A DNA stretch of 64,000 nt from Anatilimnocola floriformis. GTDB taxonomy: Bacteria > Planctomycetota > Planctomycetia > Pirellulales > Pirellulaceae. The translations under genes and the position numbers were made by a program. Below, one piece after another: positions 25,185 through 32,604 of this stretch (positions are counted from its first letter, which is position 1; each line of letters opens with the position of its first letter). Location of the stretch: positions 4,588,001 to 4,652,000 of the forward strand of contig NZ_JAMLFW010000001.1 in assembly GCF_024256385.1 (NCBI RefSeq), written 5' to 3'. The notes beneath the pieces are model-generated. The model did not search any database and had not been told where the DNA came from. It saw only the letters and a program-made list of their open reading frames with translations.

Positions 25185-25680
25185 ATCGCCACGCAATCAA
25201 TCCCTGCCCAGAAAACGCCGAGGCGCAATTCTCATTGTGGCCTTGCTGTGCCTGCTAGTAGTCATGTCGCTGCTGGGGACGATGCTGCTCGCCGCGCTGC
25301 AAAGCACTCGGCAGTTGCATGCCGAGCGCGACCTGCGAGCCATGATCGATCCGAGCACCGGCCGCTGGATTGTGCAAACTCGGCAACACGAAACGCACTT
25401 CAGTGCGTTGGACCCGAACCGCAACGTGATCGACCGCGGCAGCCAACGGACGAGCAGCTCGATCTCGACCGACGCCAACGGCAACCAGATCGAATCGGTG
25501 ACGACCAGCTGGACCAGCTACGGCGTGCCCCACTCGAACACGGTAACCCGCCGCATCACTAGCGGCCCCAACGGCACGGTGATCAACGACACGGTGATCC
25601 TGAAGGGAACGAACTCCTCGACCGGTGGCTCCTCAACCAACAACCAAGTCACCCCCCTGCCCGCCGGCTTCGAAGAATAA
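25177..25680 (+). CDS. GspK-like minor pseudopilin with non-matching C-terminal half
   Basis: A 167-residue protein from the ATG at 25177. It begins R-R-G-A-I-L-I-V-A-L-L-C-L-L-V-V, a prepilin signal without Glu at position 5, as is normal for GspK. The next segment (LQSTRQLHAERDLR) fits GspK. GspK proteins normally have about 300 residues with two globular domains; here, after residue 54, the rest is a low-complexity Ser/Thr/Asn-rich tail (IDPSTGRWIVQTRQHETHF onward) that does not look like GspK. Either a diverged protein or another deletion/fusion at about 25340. Confidence 0.55.
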   Translation: MIKSPRNQSLPRKRRGAILIVALLCLLVVMSLLGTMLLAALQSTRQLHAERDLRAMIDPSTGRWIVQTRQHETHFSALDPNRNVIDRGSQRTSSSISTDANGNQIESVTTSWTSYGVPHSNTVTRRITSGPNGTVINDTVILKGTNSSTGGSSTNNQVTPLPAGFEE

Positions 25681-25730
25681 CACCAACCGCCAACCGGCGC
25701 GTCCAACATCACTTCATCCTCATCCACGCA

Positions 25731-25756
25731 AACCCCGGACAACCTCCGGGGTTTTA
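25731..25756 (+). terminator. Rho-independent terminator of the pseudopilin operon
   Basis: Perfect 9-bp stem AACCCCGGA / TCCGGGGTT with a 5-base loop followed by TTA. It lies 50 bp after the GspK-like gene. Confidence 0.8.
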
Positions 25757-25914
25757 TGCGTTGCTAGGCAAGAGATTCACTTCGCCGTTTCTAACCCGGA
25801 ACATCGCGAGAATTGTTTTTTGAAAATTGTTGGCGGGTTGTTGGCTTCGATTACGGGCTAAGGATGTCTCAACAACGGTTGCTGAGAAAAACGCCTACTG
25901 TAAGGAACCTATTC

Positions 25915-26811
25915 GTGAAGATCTCGATCCCCTCCGCCCTGAAGTCCGCCGCACTTGTCATTGTCGGTGGCTTGTTTGCCACGCAGGCATCGGCCCAATC
26001 CATTCAATTCAATGTCGATGCCGAGACGGCGGCTCGAATCGCTCAACTCATTGGTGGCGGCTGTTTACCACCGGGTGATTTTGCGCCAAACAACGGTGGG
26101 CCAATAATTGTGGGGCCCGACTTTGACGATGTGGCGCCCGCTCCAGTTCCGACCACTCCCATCCCGGAGCGGCTTTGCGGCGTTTGGATCGAAAATCACG
26201 ACTCCGGCAAGCTCTATCACAAGATCGGAGCCGATGGCGCGCACAAGTTTGGCTATACCGACGGGGGTGGCAAAGTGAAAACGCTCGAGCAACGGGCTAG
26301 TTGGCTCAATGGCAAGTTGCTGCTTCAAGACGGAACTTACAGCGTGGTGATCGCTCGCGATGGCTCGGCCACACTCACCAACAGCGAGGGAGGGGGAATT
26401 CGAGTCTGGAATCGTGCTAATTCCGCTCCTGTTCCCGCGCCCGTTCCTTCACTCCCGGCACCCGCTTCATTGGAAATTCCCTCGGTTGCCAATAGCACCT
26501 ATCACGAAGAAACGAGCGAAGACGGCAAACCCATTCTCTACCGCTATGTCTTCGGTGCCAAAGGTAACTACGACATGTACAAGTATGGCATGTCGGCCAA
26601 TGGCGAATGGGACATGGACAAACCGCTGGCCCACTTGGGCGAAAAAGTTAAAGCAGGCAATCGCCGATACCGCCAGACCAACGACAACAAGACACTTTCA
26701 CTTGCTCAGCAGCAAACTTGGGGCGAAGGCCCGATGACCGTGCAAGCTGCTGGCAACAAGTTAATTCTGAATCACGATGGCAAGGTCCGCGTGTGGAAGA
26801 AGCAATCCTAG
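25915..26811 (+). CDS. Exported protein with repeated beta-rich modules
   Basis: A 298-residue protein from the GTG at 25915, chosen because AAGGA lies about nine bases upstream and a signal peptide follows directly (VKISIPSALKSAALVIVGGL ending A-S-A-Q). After a proline-rich linker there are two similar modules, each with a K-x-Y/L-Y-x-x-x-x-x-x-G-A-x-G segment (SGKLYHKIGADGAHKFGY and ILYRYVFGAKGNYDMYKYG) and each closing with R-V-W (IRVWNRAN, VRVWKKQS). The duplication suggests a small repeated beta domain. Function unknown. Confidence 0.65.
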   Translation: MKISIPSALKSAALVIVGGLFATQASAQSIQFNVDAETAARIAQLIGGGCLPPGDFAPNNGGPIIVGPDFDDVAPAPVPTTPIPERLCGVWIENHDSGKLYHKIGADGAHKFGYTDGGGKVKTLEQRASWLNGKLLLQDGTYSVVIARDGSATLTNSEGGGIRVWNRANSAPVPAPVPSLPAPASLEIPSVANSTYHEETSEDGKPILYRYVFGAKGNYDMYKYGMSANGEWDMDKPLAHLGEKVKAGNRRYRQTNDNKTLSLAQQQTWGEGPMTVQAAGNKLILNHDGKVRVWKKQS

Positions 26812-26845
26812 CTTCAAGCAGCCGGGGAAGCGTAATTCACATTTC

Positions 26846-26880
26846 AAGCCGCCGAGGATTCTCGGCGGCTTCACGTTTTT
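26846..26880 (+). terminator. Rho-independent terminator
   Basis: Perfect 11-bp stem AAGCCGCCGAG / CTCGGCGGCTT with loop GATT, followed by CACGTTTTTT. It lies 34 bp after the exported-protein gene. Confidence 0.88.
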
Positions 26881-26948
26881 TCGCAAAAAGAAATCGGTAC
26901 GACAACTGATGTCGATGAGACCGAAGCGGCTGATTGTCTTCTCGCGAG

Positions 26949-27604
26949 CTACGGTCGGCTCCCCGCGATGTACACCAAGACTCCGTACCAATGGCAGAGA
27001 CTTCCGCCGATTACGGCGACGTGCCAGATGCCGTGACTGTGGTATTCACGATTATCCCAGCGATGAAAAATGGTTCCCGCGCTATAACAAATTCCACCGG
27101 CGAAAACCGTTCCCGCAGCGGCCAAGGGAAGAGAAGGAAGGAGGGCTACCATCGGTATCAGAGCTAACCAGCCAAGCAGCAAGTACGACCAGATGGTGGC
27201 TGAATCGATACGGTGGGCGAGCACCAACTTCGACACAGCGCCCACAATCGCCAGCGACCACATGACTGCCAAGAATCCCCACCAGAAAGGCGTACGCAGG
27301 TATGCCAACGACCACGGGGTGTAGCTCGCCACAATTAGCAGGTAGATCAAGCCCTGATCGAGAATTCTAAAGAGCCGCCGACGTTGGGGCTGAGCAATGG
27401 CGTGCGAAAGAGTGGAGACGGCGTAAACAGCCACCAGGGCTGCCGAAAAGATGGCGCACCCTGCAATTCGCCAGGTTCGTGTGTCTCAACGGCGCGAGCC
27501 ATGAGCACGCCGGAGCCCACAATGCTCAGAATGCATCCGGCGGCGTGAGTGACAGTATTCACACGTTCTCCGGCGGGTAGTGTTTGGAGCATTCCAGTTA
27601 ACAT
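26949..27604 (-). pseudogene. Hemolysin III / PAQR-family membrane protein, frameshifted
   Basis: Two overlapping minus-strand frames together encode one hemolysin III (TrhA/YqfA-like) protein of about 210 residues. The first frame gives AGERVNTVTHAAGCILSIVG up to about 27490. The second continues TWRIAGCAIFSAALVAVYAV, STLSHA and five more membrane helices, with YSAGTIFHRWD and HGIWHVAVI holding the family's metal-binding His residues. One frame change near 27480 splits the gene. A single base error in the sequence would explain it as well as true decay. Confidence 0.75.
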
Positions 27605-28255
27605 CGGACAAAGTGCTACCCATCTTTATAAGTGGATCACCTGACCATACCCGCCAATCGTCGCCGTGTGAACCGTGGCAGGCCATCTACGCGGCTAACC
27701 AGTTGCTCAATCGTCTGAAGAAACGTGGGCGGCTGAAAAAGACCTCGTTCCATGAGGCGTTCGCCGCTCACCGGTTTATGCTTGGCGGACTTGTTATTGA
27801 CTCGCGGCTTCGAGTGCTAGGGCGTCTGCCAGCATGCACCTCGCTTGGAATTAACCTCGACGAAAAAGAGACGAGCACCTCGCGAACAGCGTTGCCGACA
27901 CTGAGGTCGAATATCTCTGTCCGGTATTGCTCGAAGGACCTCGCGCGTCACTCATGCCGAGTCACAGGCCCGAGGCTTTTTTCATAAGCCGTTAACGACT
28001 CGATTGCTACTTTTATCCAAGAGCCATCAACGAAAATAGATGGCGGCAGCGAGCATGTCGCCGAAATCTTTGAGGCACGAACCAGGTACGCGGGGGTGAC
28101 GCTTGAACGCATTATCTCGGTAGGAATTCCCCAAAAGTGAATCATCGCGTCATTCATAACTACCCCAAAATTAAAGGAACCGGCGAGCATACGTGATCTC
28201 CAGGCTACTTGATTCGAGTGGCGAGGTGGGATTTGTCGCAAGCGATTAAAAACGA
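27605..28255. other. Decayed region with a transposase 3' remnant
   Basis: At about 27690-27745 the plus strand encodes ANQLLNRLKKRGRLKK, matching DNQLLNRQKKRGRPKK near the end of the transposase at 20328-21275. It is thus a leftover 3' end of a related element. The remaining 500 bp have readings in several frames with no recognisable family, and I see no other feature. Confidence 0.5.
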
Positions 28256-29287
28256 TTGCAGGTTCAAGTCGCCGCTCCCGTATTGGGATTGTGCTGCCAT
28301 CTCATTGCTGCGACCAAGGGATTCCCGCTGCACCTTGGCCGGATCTGTCTTGCTTGGTTGCCTCGGCTGTTGGTCGGTCTAACACGGCCGGATAACGCAT
28401 TCGGCAGCAGCAAAAAGGATCCTCGCATAGGCACTTTACAAATTGGTCGGATCTTAAGCTTCGTCGTGATGAGCTTGTCGTGGGGTGCATCGGCTGCCTC
28501 AGCGACACTGCCGGATGACCTCGGCAGCGAACCGTCTGGCGCCCTAATTATCATCGGCGGCAACTCGACGCCGGCCGAGGTGTATACCGCTTTCTTTGAA
28601 TTGGCAGGGGGCTCACAAGCCCATCTGATTCACATTCCGACGGCTACGCAACGCTTCGAAGCAATCGCCGACAAAGACGATTATTATTCAGCCTGGACTC
28701 AATGTCCTCAGCAGTCGTTTTCGTTCTTGCATACACGAAGCCGCGAAGAGGCGGCAACCGAAGAATTTTCGCGGCCATTGCAGCGGGCGACCGGTGTGTG
28801 GATTGGCGGAGGCGATCAGAACCATTTGGCCGACATCTACGGCGGTACGCCAGTAACCACCGAGCTCCGCGGCGTTATCCGGCGCGGAGGCGTTGTCGCC
28901 GGTACCTCATCAGGTGCGTCCATTCTCTCGCGCGTCATGGTCAGCGACGAAAATGAACATTCCCTCCGGGTCGCACTTGGCTTCTCGCTTTGCGAAAACT
29001 CGATTGTTGATTGCCACTTTACCGAACGCGAACGCATGCCGCGAATGTTGCGAATGCTCGAGCGCTATCCACAGCACCAAGGTATCGGCGTCGACGAGCA
29101 GACTGCGCTCGTGCTGCGCGGCGATCACGCCACTGTACTGGGAAAGGGGACTGCAACTTTCTTTTGCAGTCACCAGACAATCTCGCTCAGCAGGCAGCGC
29201 GTGCTACGAGCAGGTGAATCATTGACGTTGAGCGAATTGTGGACGAGTCCCGGTGAGTTTGTCCGCAGCGCCGAGTTGCAAAAATAA
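28256..29287 (+). CDS. Cyanophycinase-like peptidase (S51 family), probably exported
   Basis: The conserved part begins ALIIIGGNSTPAEVYTAFFE and includes LIHIPTAT, GVWIGGGDQNHLADIY, the nucleophile motif VVAGTSSGASILS and CHFTERERMPRML, all typical of cyanophycinases (S51, with a catalytic Ser in G-T-S-x-G-A). Cyanophycinase cleaves the storage polymer cyanophycin into Asp-Arg dipeptides. A hydrophobic stretch ending SWGASAASA about 90 residues in may be a signal peptide, so the true start is uncertain; an ATG at 28469 is possible. No cyanophycin synthetase is in the window, so the substrate may differ. Confidence 0.8.
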   Translation: MQVQVAAPVLGLCCHLIAATKGFPLHLGRICLAWLPRLLVGLTRPDNAFGSSKKDPRIGTLQIGRILSFVVMSLSWGASAASATLPDDLGSEPSGALIIIGGNSTPAEVYTAFFELAGGSQAHLIHIPTATQRFEAIADKDDYYSAWTQCPQQSFSFLHTRSREEAATEEFSRPLQRATGVWIGGGDQNHLADIYGGTPVTTELRGVIRRGGVVAGTSSGASILSRVMVSDENEHSLRVALGFSLCENSIVDCHFTERERMPRMLRMLERYPQHQGIGVDEQTALVLRGDHATVLGKGTATFFCSHQTISLSRQRVLRAGESLTLSELWTSPGEFVRSAELQK

Positions 29288-29444
29288 CTCGCTGCGATTC
29301 GCAGGTCTGGCGGTTGATGGCCACATGAAGGTCCACCCGATGCCCCACGTTCGCATGTGCGGGCATTTTGTCGTTGGTACGCAATTTTGTTTCCTGCTTG
29401 TGCCTGATCTGAAAACCGAAATTGGTCCGTGTGGCAGCACAAAT

Positions 29445-29753
29445 TCACGTGATCTGTCTCGGCGGATGCAGCGGTGACTTGGAAGCAGGCATGTCTCGCT
29501 GAAACCATTGCGTTAGTCTGTGGTGGTAACTGCCGATCAATTCACCCTGCGACTGATGACATTCACCAAACAACTTCACACGGCGCTGCAGTAGCTCCGC
29601 TCCTGCGGGTGTGAGTTTTAACTCCTCGATCAATGCCTGCAGGTGAAGCAGTCGATCTTCGGTCAGTTCCTCTATCATCAGATATTCAGCCGCAGTCTGA
29701 TACTGCAGAGTGATTTCGTTCCCTGCGCGTGACGCTTTACGACTACGATCCAT
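29445..29753 (-). CDS. Small hypothetical helical protein
   Basis: A 102-residue protein from the ATG at 29753, overlapping the end of the gene before it by about 11 bp, which suggests coupled translation. It is helical and rich in Glu and Leu (YLMIEELTEDRLLHLQALIE) with no membrane segment. Not recognised. Confidence 0.5.
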   Translation of the reverse strand: MDRSRKASRAGNEITLQYQTAAEYLMIEELTEDRLLHLQALIEELKLTPAGAELLQRRVKLFGECHQSQGELIGSYHHRLTQWFQRDMPASKSPLHPPRQIT

Positions 29754-30024
29754 TTGAGTGTCCACCTGAGTTTGTGTTCGCAATTTCCTCACGCAACAAC
29801 GCCAATAACTTTTGGATCTGCGCTAACAGCTCTTGAGAATGAGCCGAAATGCCAGTCTGGCGCGACTTCTGCCAGACTGCTGCGAGGTTGTTCGCAGCGC
29901 CTTCCATGGCGACTGCGAAATCGAGGGCACGCTGAGTATCTAAGGGCTCGATCTTTGCCTGCTTGGGTTCGTTTGGATAAACACCGAATACGCTCCGATA
30001 GTTTTCGCGCGCATCACTCGACAT
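29743..30024 (-). CDS. Small hypothetical helical protein
   Basis: A 93-residue protein from the ATG at 30024 (MSSDARENYRSVFG). The body is helical (TQRALDFAVAMEGAANNLA, then LLAQIQKLLALLREEI). It forms a pair with the following gene. Not recognised. Confidence 0.5.
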   Translation of the reverse strand: MSSDARENYRSVFGVYPNEPKQAKIEPLDTQRALDFAVAMEGAANNLAAVWQKSRQTGISAHSQELLAQIQKLLALLREEIANTNSGGHSNGS

Positions 30025-30157
30025 CGTTTGCCCTTTCGGATTTCGCTCAAAATAGCCAACCAAGAAACGCAAAGCACGCTACTTAGCCGGACAAGGCCTG
30101 GTCACACGGTGTTTGAAAGGTTGTGGCCTACCACACTGACCTGCTGTTCCGGGAAGG

Positions 30158-30418
30158 TTAGTCAGTTAATCGCAGTGCATAAGCTCGATAAAACAGTAAA
30201 AAGGCTAGGCTTCCCAGCAATGCAAACAAGATGGAGCACGGTTCGACCTGAGACCAGCTAGCGGCTGCGAAGGCGACACCAAAGGCACCTCCAACCAACG
30301 CGCCAAGGACGCCGATGGCGATGGCCACTGGGAATCCTCCGGCGGTAGGCCCCGGCATCACCGCGCGGGCGAACGAGCCATTTAACATTCCAATTAGCAG
30401 CCAGAGAAATATGCTCAT
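30158..30418 (-). CDS. GlsB/YeaQ/YmgE-family small membrane protein
   Basis: An 86-residue protein from the ATG at 30418. It has three hydrophobic segments with the glycine-rich pattern of this family: LWLLIGMLNGSFARAVMPG, then GGFPVAIAIGVLGALVGGAF, then a last helix. These proteins are often stress-induced; their role is unknown. Confidence 0.7.
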   Translation of the reverse strand: MSIFLWLLIGMLNGSFARAVMPGPTAGGFPVAIAIGVLGALVGGAFGVAFAAASWSQVEPCSILFALLGSLAFLLFYRAYALRLTD

Positions 30419-30490
30419 TCTTGACCTTTGTCGTGCATTCACATTGTGAACTGAAGTTGAACAAAACGCTGACGAGGAATCGAATTCAGC

Positions 30491-31195
30491 TCATTCCAAA
30501 AAGTCACCTTTGTCGAATGCAGGCAAAGTAATGACGAAACAGCTTCCCATGCCCTCGCCTGAATCCACGGTCACTTCGCCACCGCTCTGCTCGACGAGGT
30601 GTTTGACAATCGCGAGCCCCACGCCCAGTTTTGGGCTATGTTTGGCGGAAGCGCGGTACATCGGTTCGAGCAACTGTGTCCACTGAGAGTCGGGCATGCC
30701 AAGACCGTTGTCGCTAATCCGCAGTTGATGGCCGCCGGGTATAGATTTGAATTCCACGTTGACCCGGCTTTCACCTTTTTCAGGATCGCCGTACCGCAGA
30801 GCATTCGCGATCAGATTTTGCAGAATGTGCCGCAACCTCACCGGGAACCAATTCACGTTTTCGCAGCTCAGCGTCAATGAGAGGCTGGCTTGAGGGCGAT
30901 TCTCCAGCCGCTGCTGCCAGCGAAACACGCTTTCAATTAACTTTCGTAGCATGATCGGTGCGGTTCGATCGAGAGCTAAAGGAGATTGAACTTCTTCCCG
31001 GATATCTTCGATCAAAGTCCTCAATCTCTCACGGCTATTGTCTGCTGCCCCAGCGGTAGTCTCGCCGCTACAAATTTCCGCTCCTTCCAAACAGATTTGT
31101 TGCAACTGTTTGCGAAGCCGATCGACCTCTAACTCCAAGTCAGTCATGTATACCGAGAGAAGGTTAAGCCGATTTTGACTGGTTAGCTGGGTCAT
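30491..31195 (-). CDS. HATPase-type sensor kinase core without clear phospho-acceptor His
   Basis: A 234-residue protein. An N-terminal coiled coil (about 10-35) and a short helical region precede an ATP-binding domain with N box HILQNLIANALRYG, G1 ISDNGLGMP and G2 LGVGLAIVKHLV. At the place of the usual H-box the sequence reads IREEVQSPL with no His, so it is either a degenerate kinase or part of a split system. No sensor domain, membrane helix or response regulator is adjacent. Confidence 0.75.
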   Translation of the reverse strand: MTQLTSQNRLNLLSVYMTDLELEVDRLRKQLQQICLEGAEICSGETTAGAADNSRERLRTLIEDIREEVQSPLALDRTAPIMLRKLIESVFRWQQRLENRPQASLSLTLSCENVNWFPVRLRHILQNLIANALRYGDPEKGESRVNVEFKSIPGGHQLRISDNGLGMPDSQWTQLLEPMYRASAKHSPKLGVGLAIVKHLVEQSGGEVTVDSGEGMGSCFVITLPAFDKGDFLE

Positions 31196-31274
31196 TGGAC
31201 AGTTTCTCGTTTCGTGTTTGCTGAGATTGCGGCATTCGAATAGGCCAGTGCAGCCGGCGATTAAAGCACGACAG

Positions 31275-31559
31275 TTACTCCCAAGTCAGGTAAAAAGTGT
31301 TGTCGCGTGAACCGTACCCGACAATGCTTGCCTTGCGTCTGAGGCCTTCGGCGAGTTGCAGAGTGATTGGCGGCTTGCCGGCCCGGAACCGGCGGAGTTG
31401 ATCGCGTTTAGCCGACGTTAATTTGTCCTCCACAAATTTCAGCACCACAGAATCGCTGCCACCAAAATCCCACGTCGCTTCCGACTCGAAATCGTCCATC
31501 CGCGCCAATCCGAAATTTTGCCTGGCATGCGAGAGAGTTTGAAACACATCGGTACCCAT
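31275..31559 (-). CDS. Hypothetical protein
   Basis: A 94-residue protein, start probably at the ATG at 31559 (MGTDVFQTLSHAR). It has mixed helix and strand and no membrane segment. It lies between the kinase-like gene and the SlyD-like gene on the same strand with short gaps, so it may share their transcript. Not recognised. Confidence 0.45.
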   Translation of the reverse strand: MGTDVFQTLSHARQNFGLARMDDFESEATWDFGGSDSVVLKFVEDKLTSAKRDQLRRFRAGKPPITLQLAEGLRRKASIVGYGSRDNTFYLTWE

Positions 31560-31610
31560 TTGAGAAACCAAAGCCGGTTGCGTGGGAGTGTTTGTTCGGA
31601 AAATTCGAGA

Positions 31611-32093
31611 TCAGGATTCACCACCTAGTTCCATCAGCGGTTCCGACAAGTTCGACTCCGCAGAAGAGCCAATGGAAACAAGGTAGATCGCGAGATTCAC
31701 GGAGCGCCCGGCGCGCGGATGGTTACCATTCACGAGAACTGAACAGGCCAGGAGTTCAACGATGCGTACTCTGCGGCCGGCTACTAAGTCAGGACTTCGT
31801 TGAGTCAGCAACATGCCTCGGATCGGTGGCGTCTTCGTGTGGAGACTGCGACGCGATATTTTCCGAATTAGCTGAGTCTGCACTTCACCGTATGCTTCCG
31901 CAGGTGGCAACGTTACACATTTTTGCTCTCCAGGATGCATCCCAAGTACACACTGGCTGAGGCCTGGCAGCAGATGCACGCTGCCAACGATGAACTCCAA
32001 AACTTTTGGCTTCGTCGATCGGGGATCGTTTTCCCGAGCATCGTGCATGTGCGTGTATCGAACACGGACTCTGTCACCAATTTGCGCGCTCAT
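31611..32093 (-). CDS. FKBP/SlyD-like peptidyl-prolyl isomerase, divergent
   Basis: A 160-residue protein from the ATG at 32093. The opening GDRVRVRYTH, the middle LLPGLSQCVLGMHPGEQKCV then LPPAEAYG, and the closing VNGNHPRAGRSVNLAIYLVSI match the SlyD-type FKBP layout, in which an insert-in-flap domain sits between the two halves. About 50 residues after AEAYG deviate from the family. These proteins help protein folding. The His-rich tail of E. coli SlyD is absent. Confidence 0.65.
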   Translation of the reverse strand: MSAQIGDRVRVRYTHMHDARENDPRSTKPKVLEFIVGSVHLLPGLSQCVLGMHPGEQKCVTLPPAEAYGEVQTQLIRKISRRSLHTKTPPIRGMLLTQRSPDLVAGRRVRIVELLACSVLVNGNHPRAGRSVNLAIYLVSIGSSAESNLSEPLMELGGES

Positions 32094-32165
32094 GCTTTCC
32101 ACTCCCTTAGACCTGCAACTACTTCGATTCAACGCCTCCGAAGGGCATGATGGCCCGCGATGCAC

Positions 32166-32604
32166 CGCCGACGACGGACGGGTAAAAACTAAGAGCCCTC
32201 GATCAGAAATAATTTCCGAGGGCAGTTAAGAAAGGCCATTCGGCCTGTTCGCACCTGCATTGTATACAGATGCGGTGAAAGGTGTGTTTTAAATCCGCGA
32301 GTTGGTGCGAAATGATCTTACTTTGTTAAAGTAGTAGCCGTTAAATCGAGTTGAAAATTTATTTCGCCACATTTTGTGGCTCCAAGGTTTGCACGATGCA
32401 GCCGAGCGAGCAGTTGCCCTCGGAACAGAGATCGCCTAGTCGATGTGTCCACACATACGTGGCATTCTCGTTAGCAGAGGCCTTGGTTGCGATTGTCGCG
32501 GAGTGTCTAGCAGTTTCAACCGCGGATGCGACGACAACGTGTGGATTGGACTATGGCTCGGATTTCGATTGCCTGGCCACTACAGACCGGGCATCTTCAG
32601 ACTG
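32166..32604. other. 440-bp gap with a minus-oriented terminator-like hairpin
   Basis: At about 32191-32223 a 7-bp stem (GCCCTCG / CGAGGGC, 15-base loop) is followed on the minus strand by TCTTAGTTTTT, as expected for a terminator of the gene ending at 32605. The rest holds short readings only and nothing I recognise. Confidence 0.4.

Noticed and set aside
27948-28241. 97-residue minus-strand gene
   Set aside because: No recognisable features; it lies in a decayed region and no ribosome site was found.
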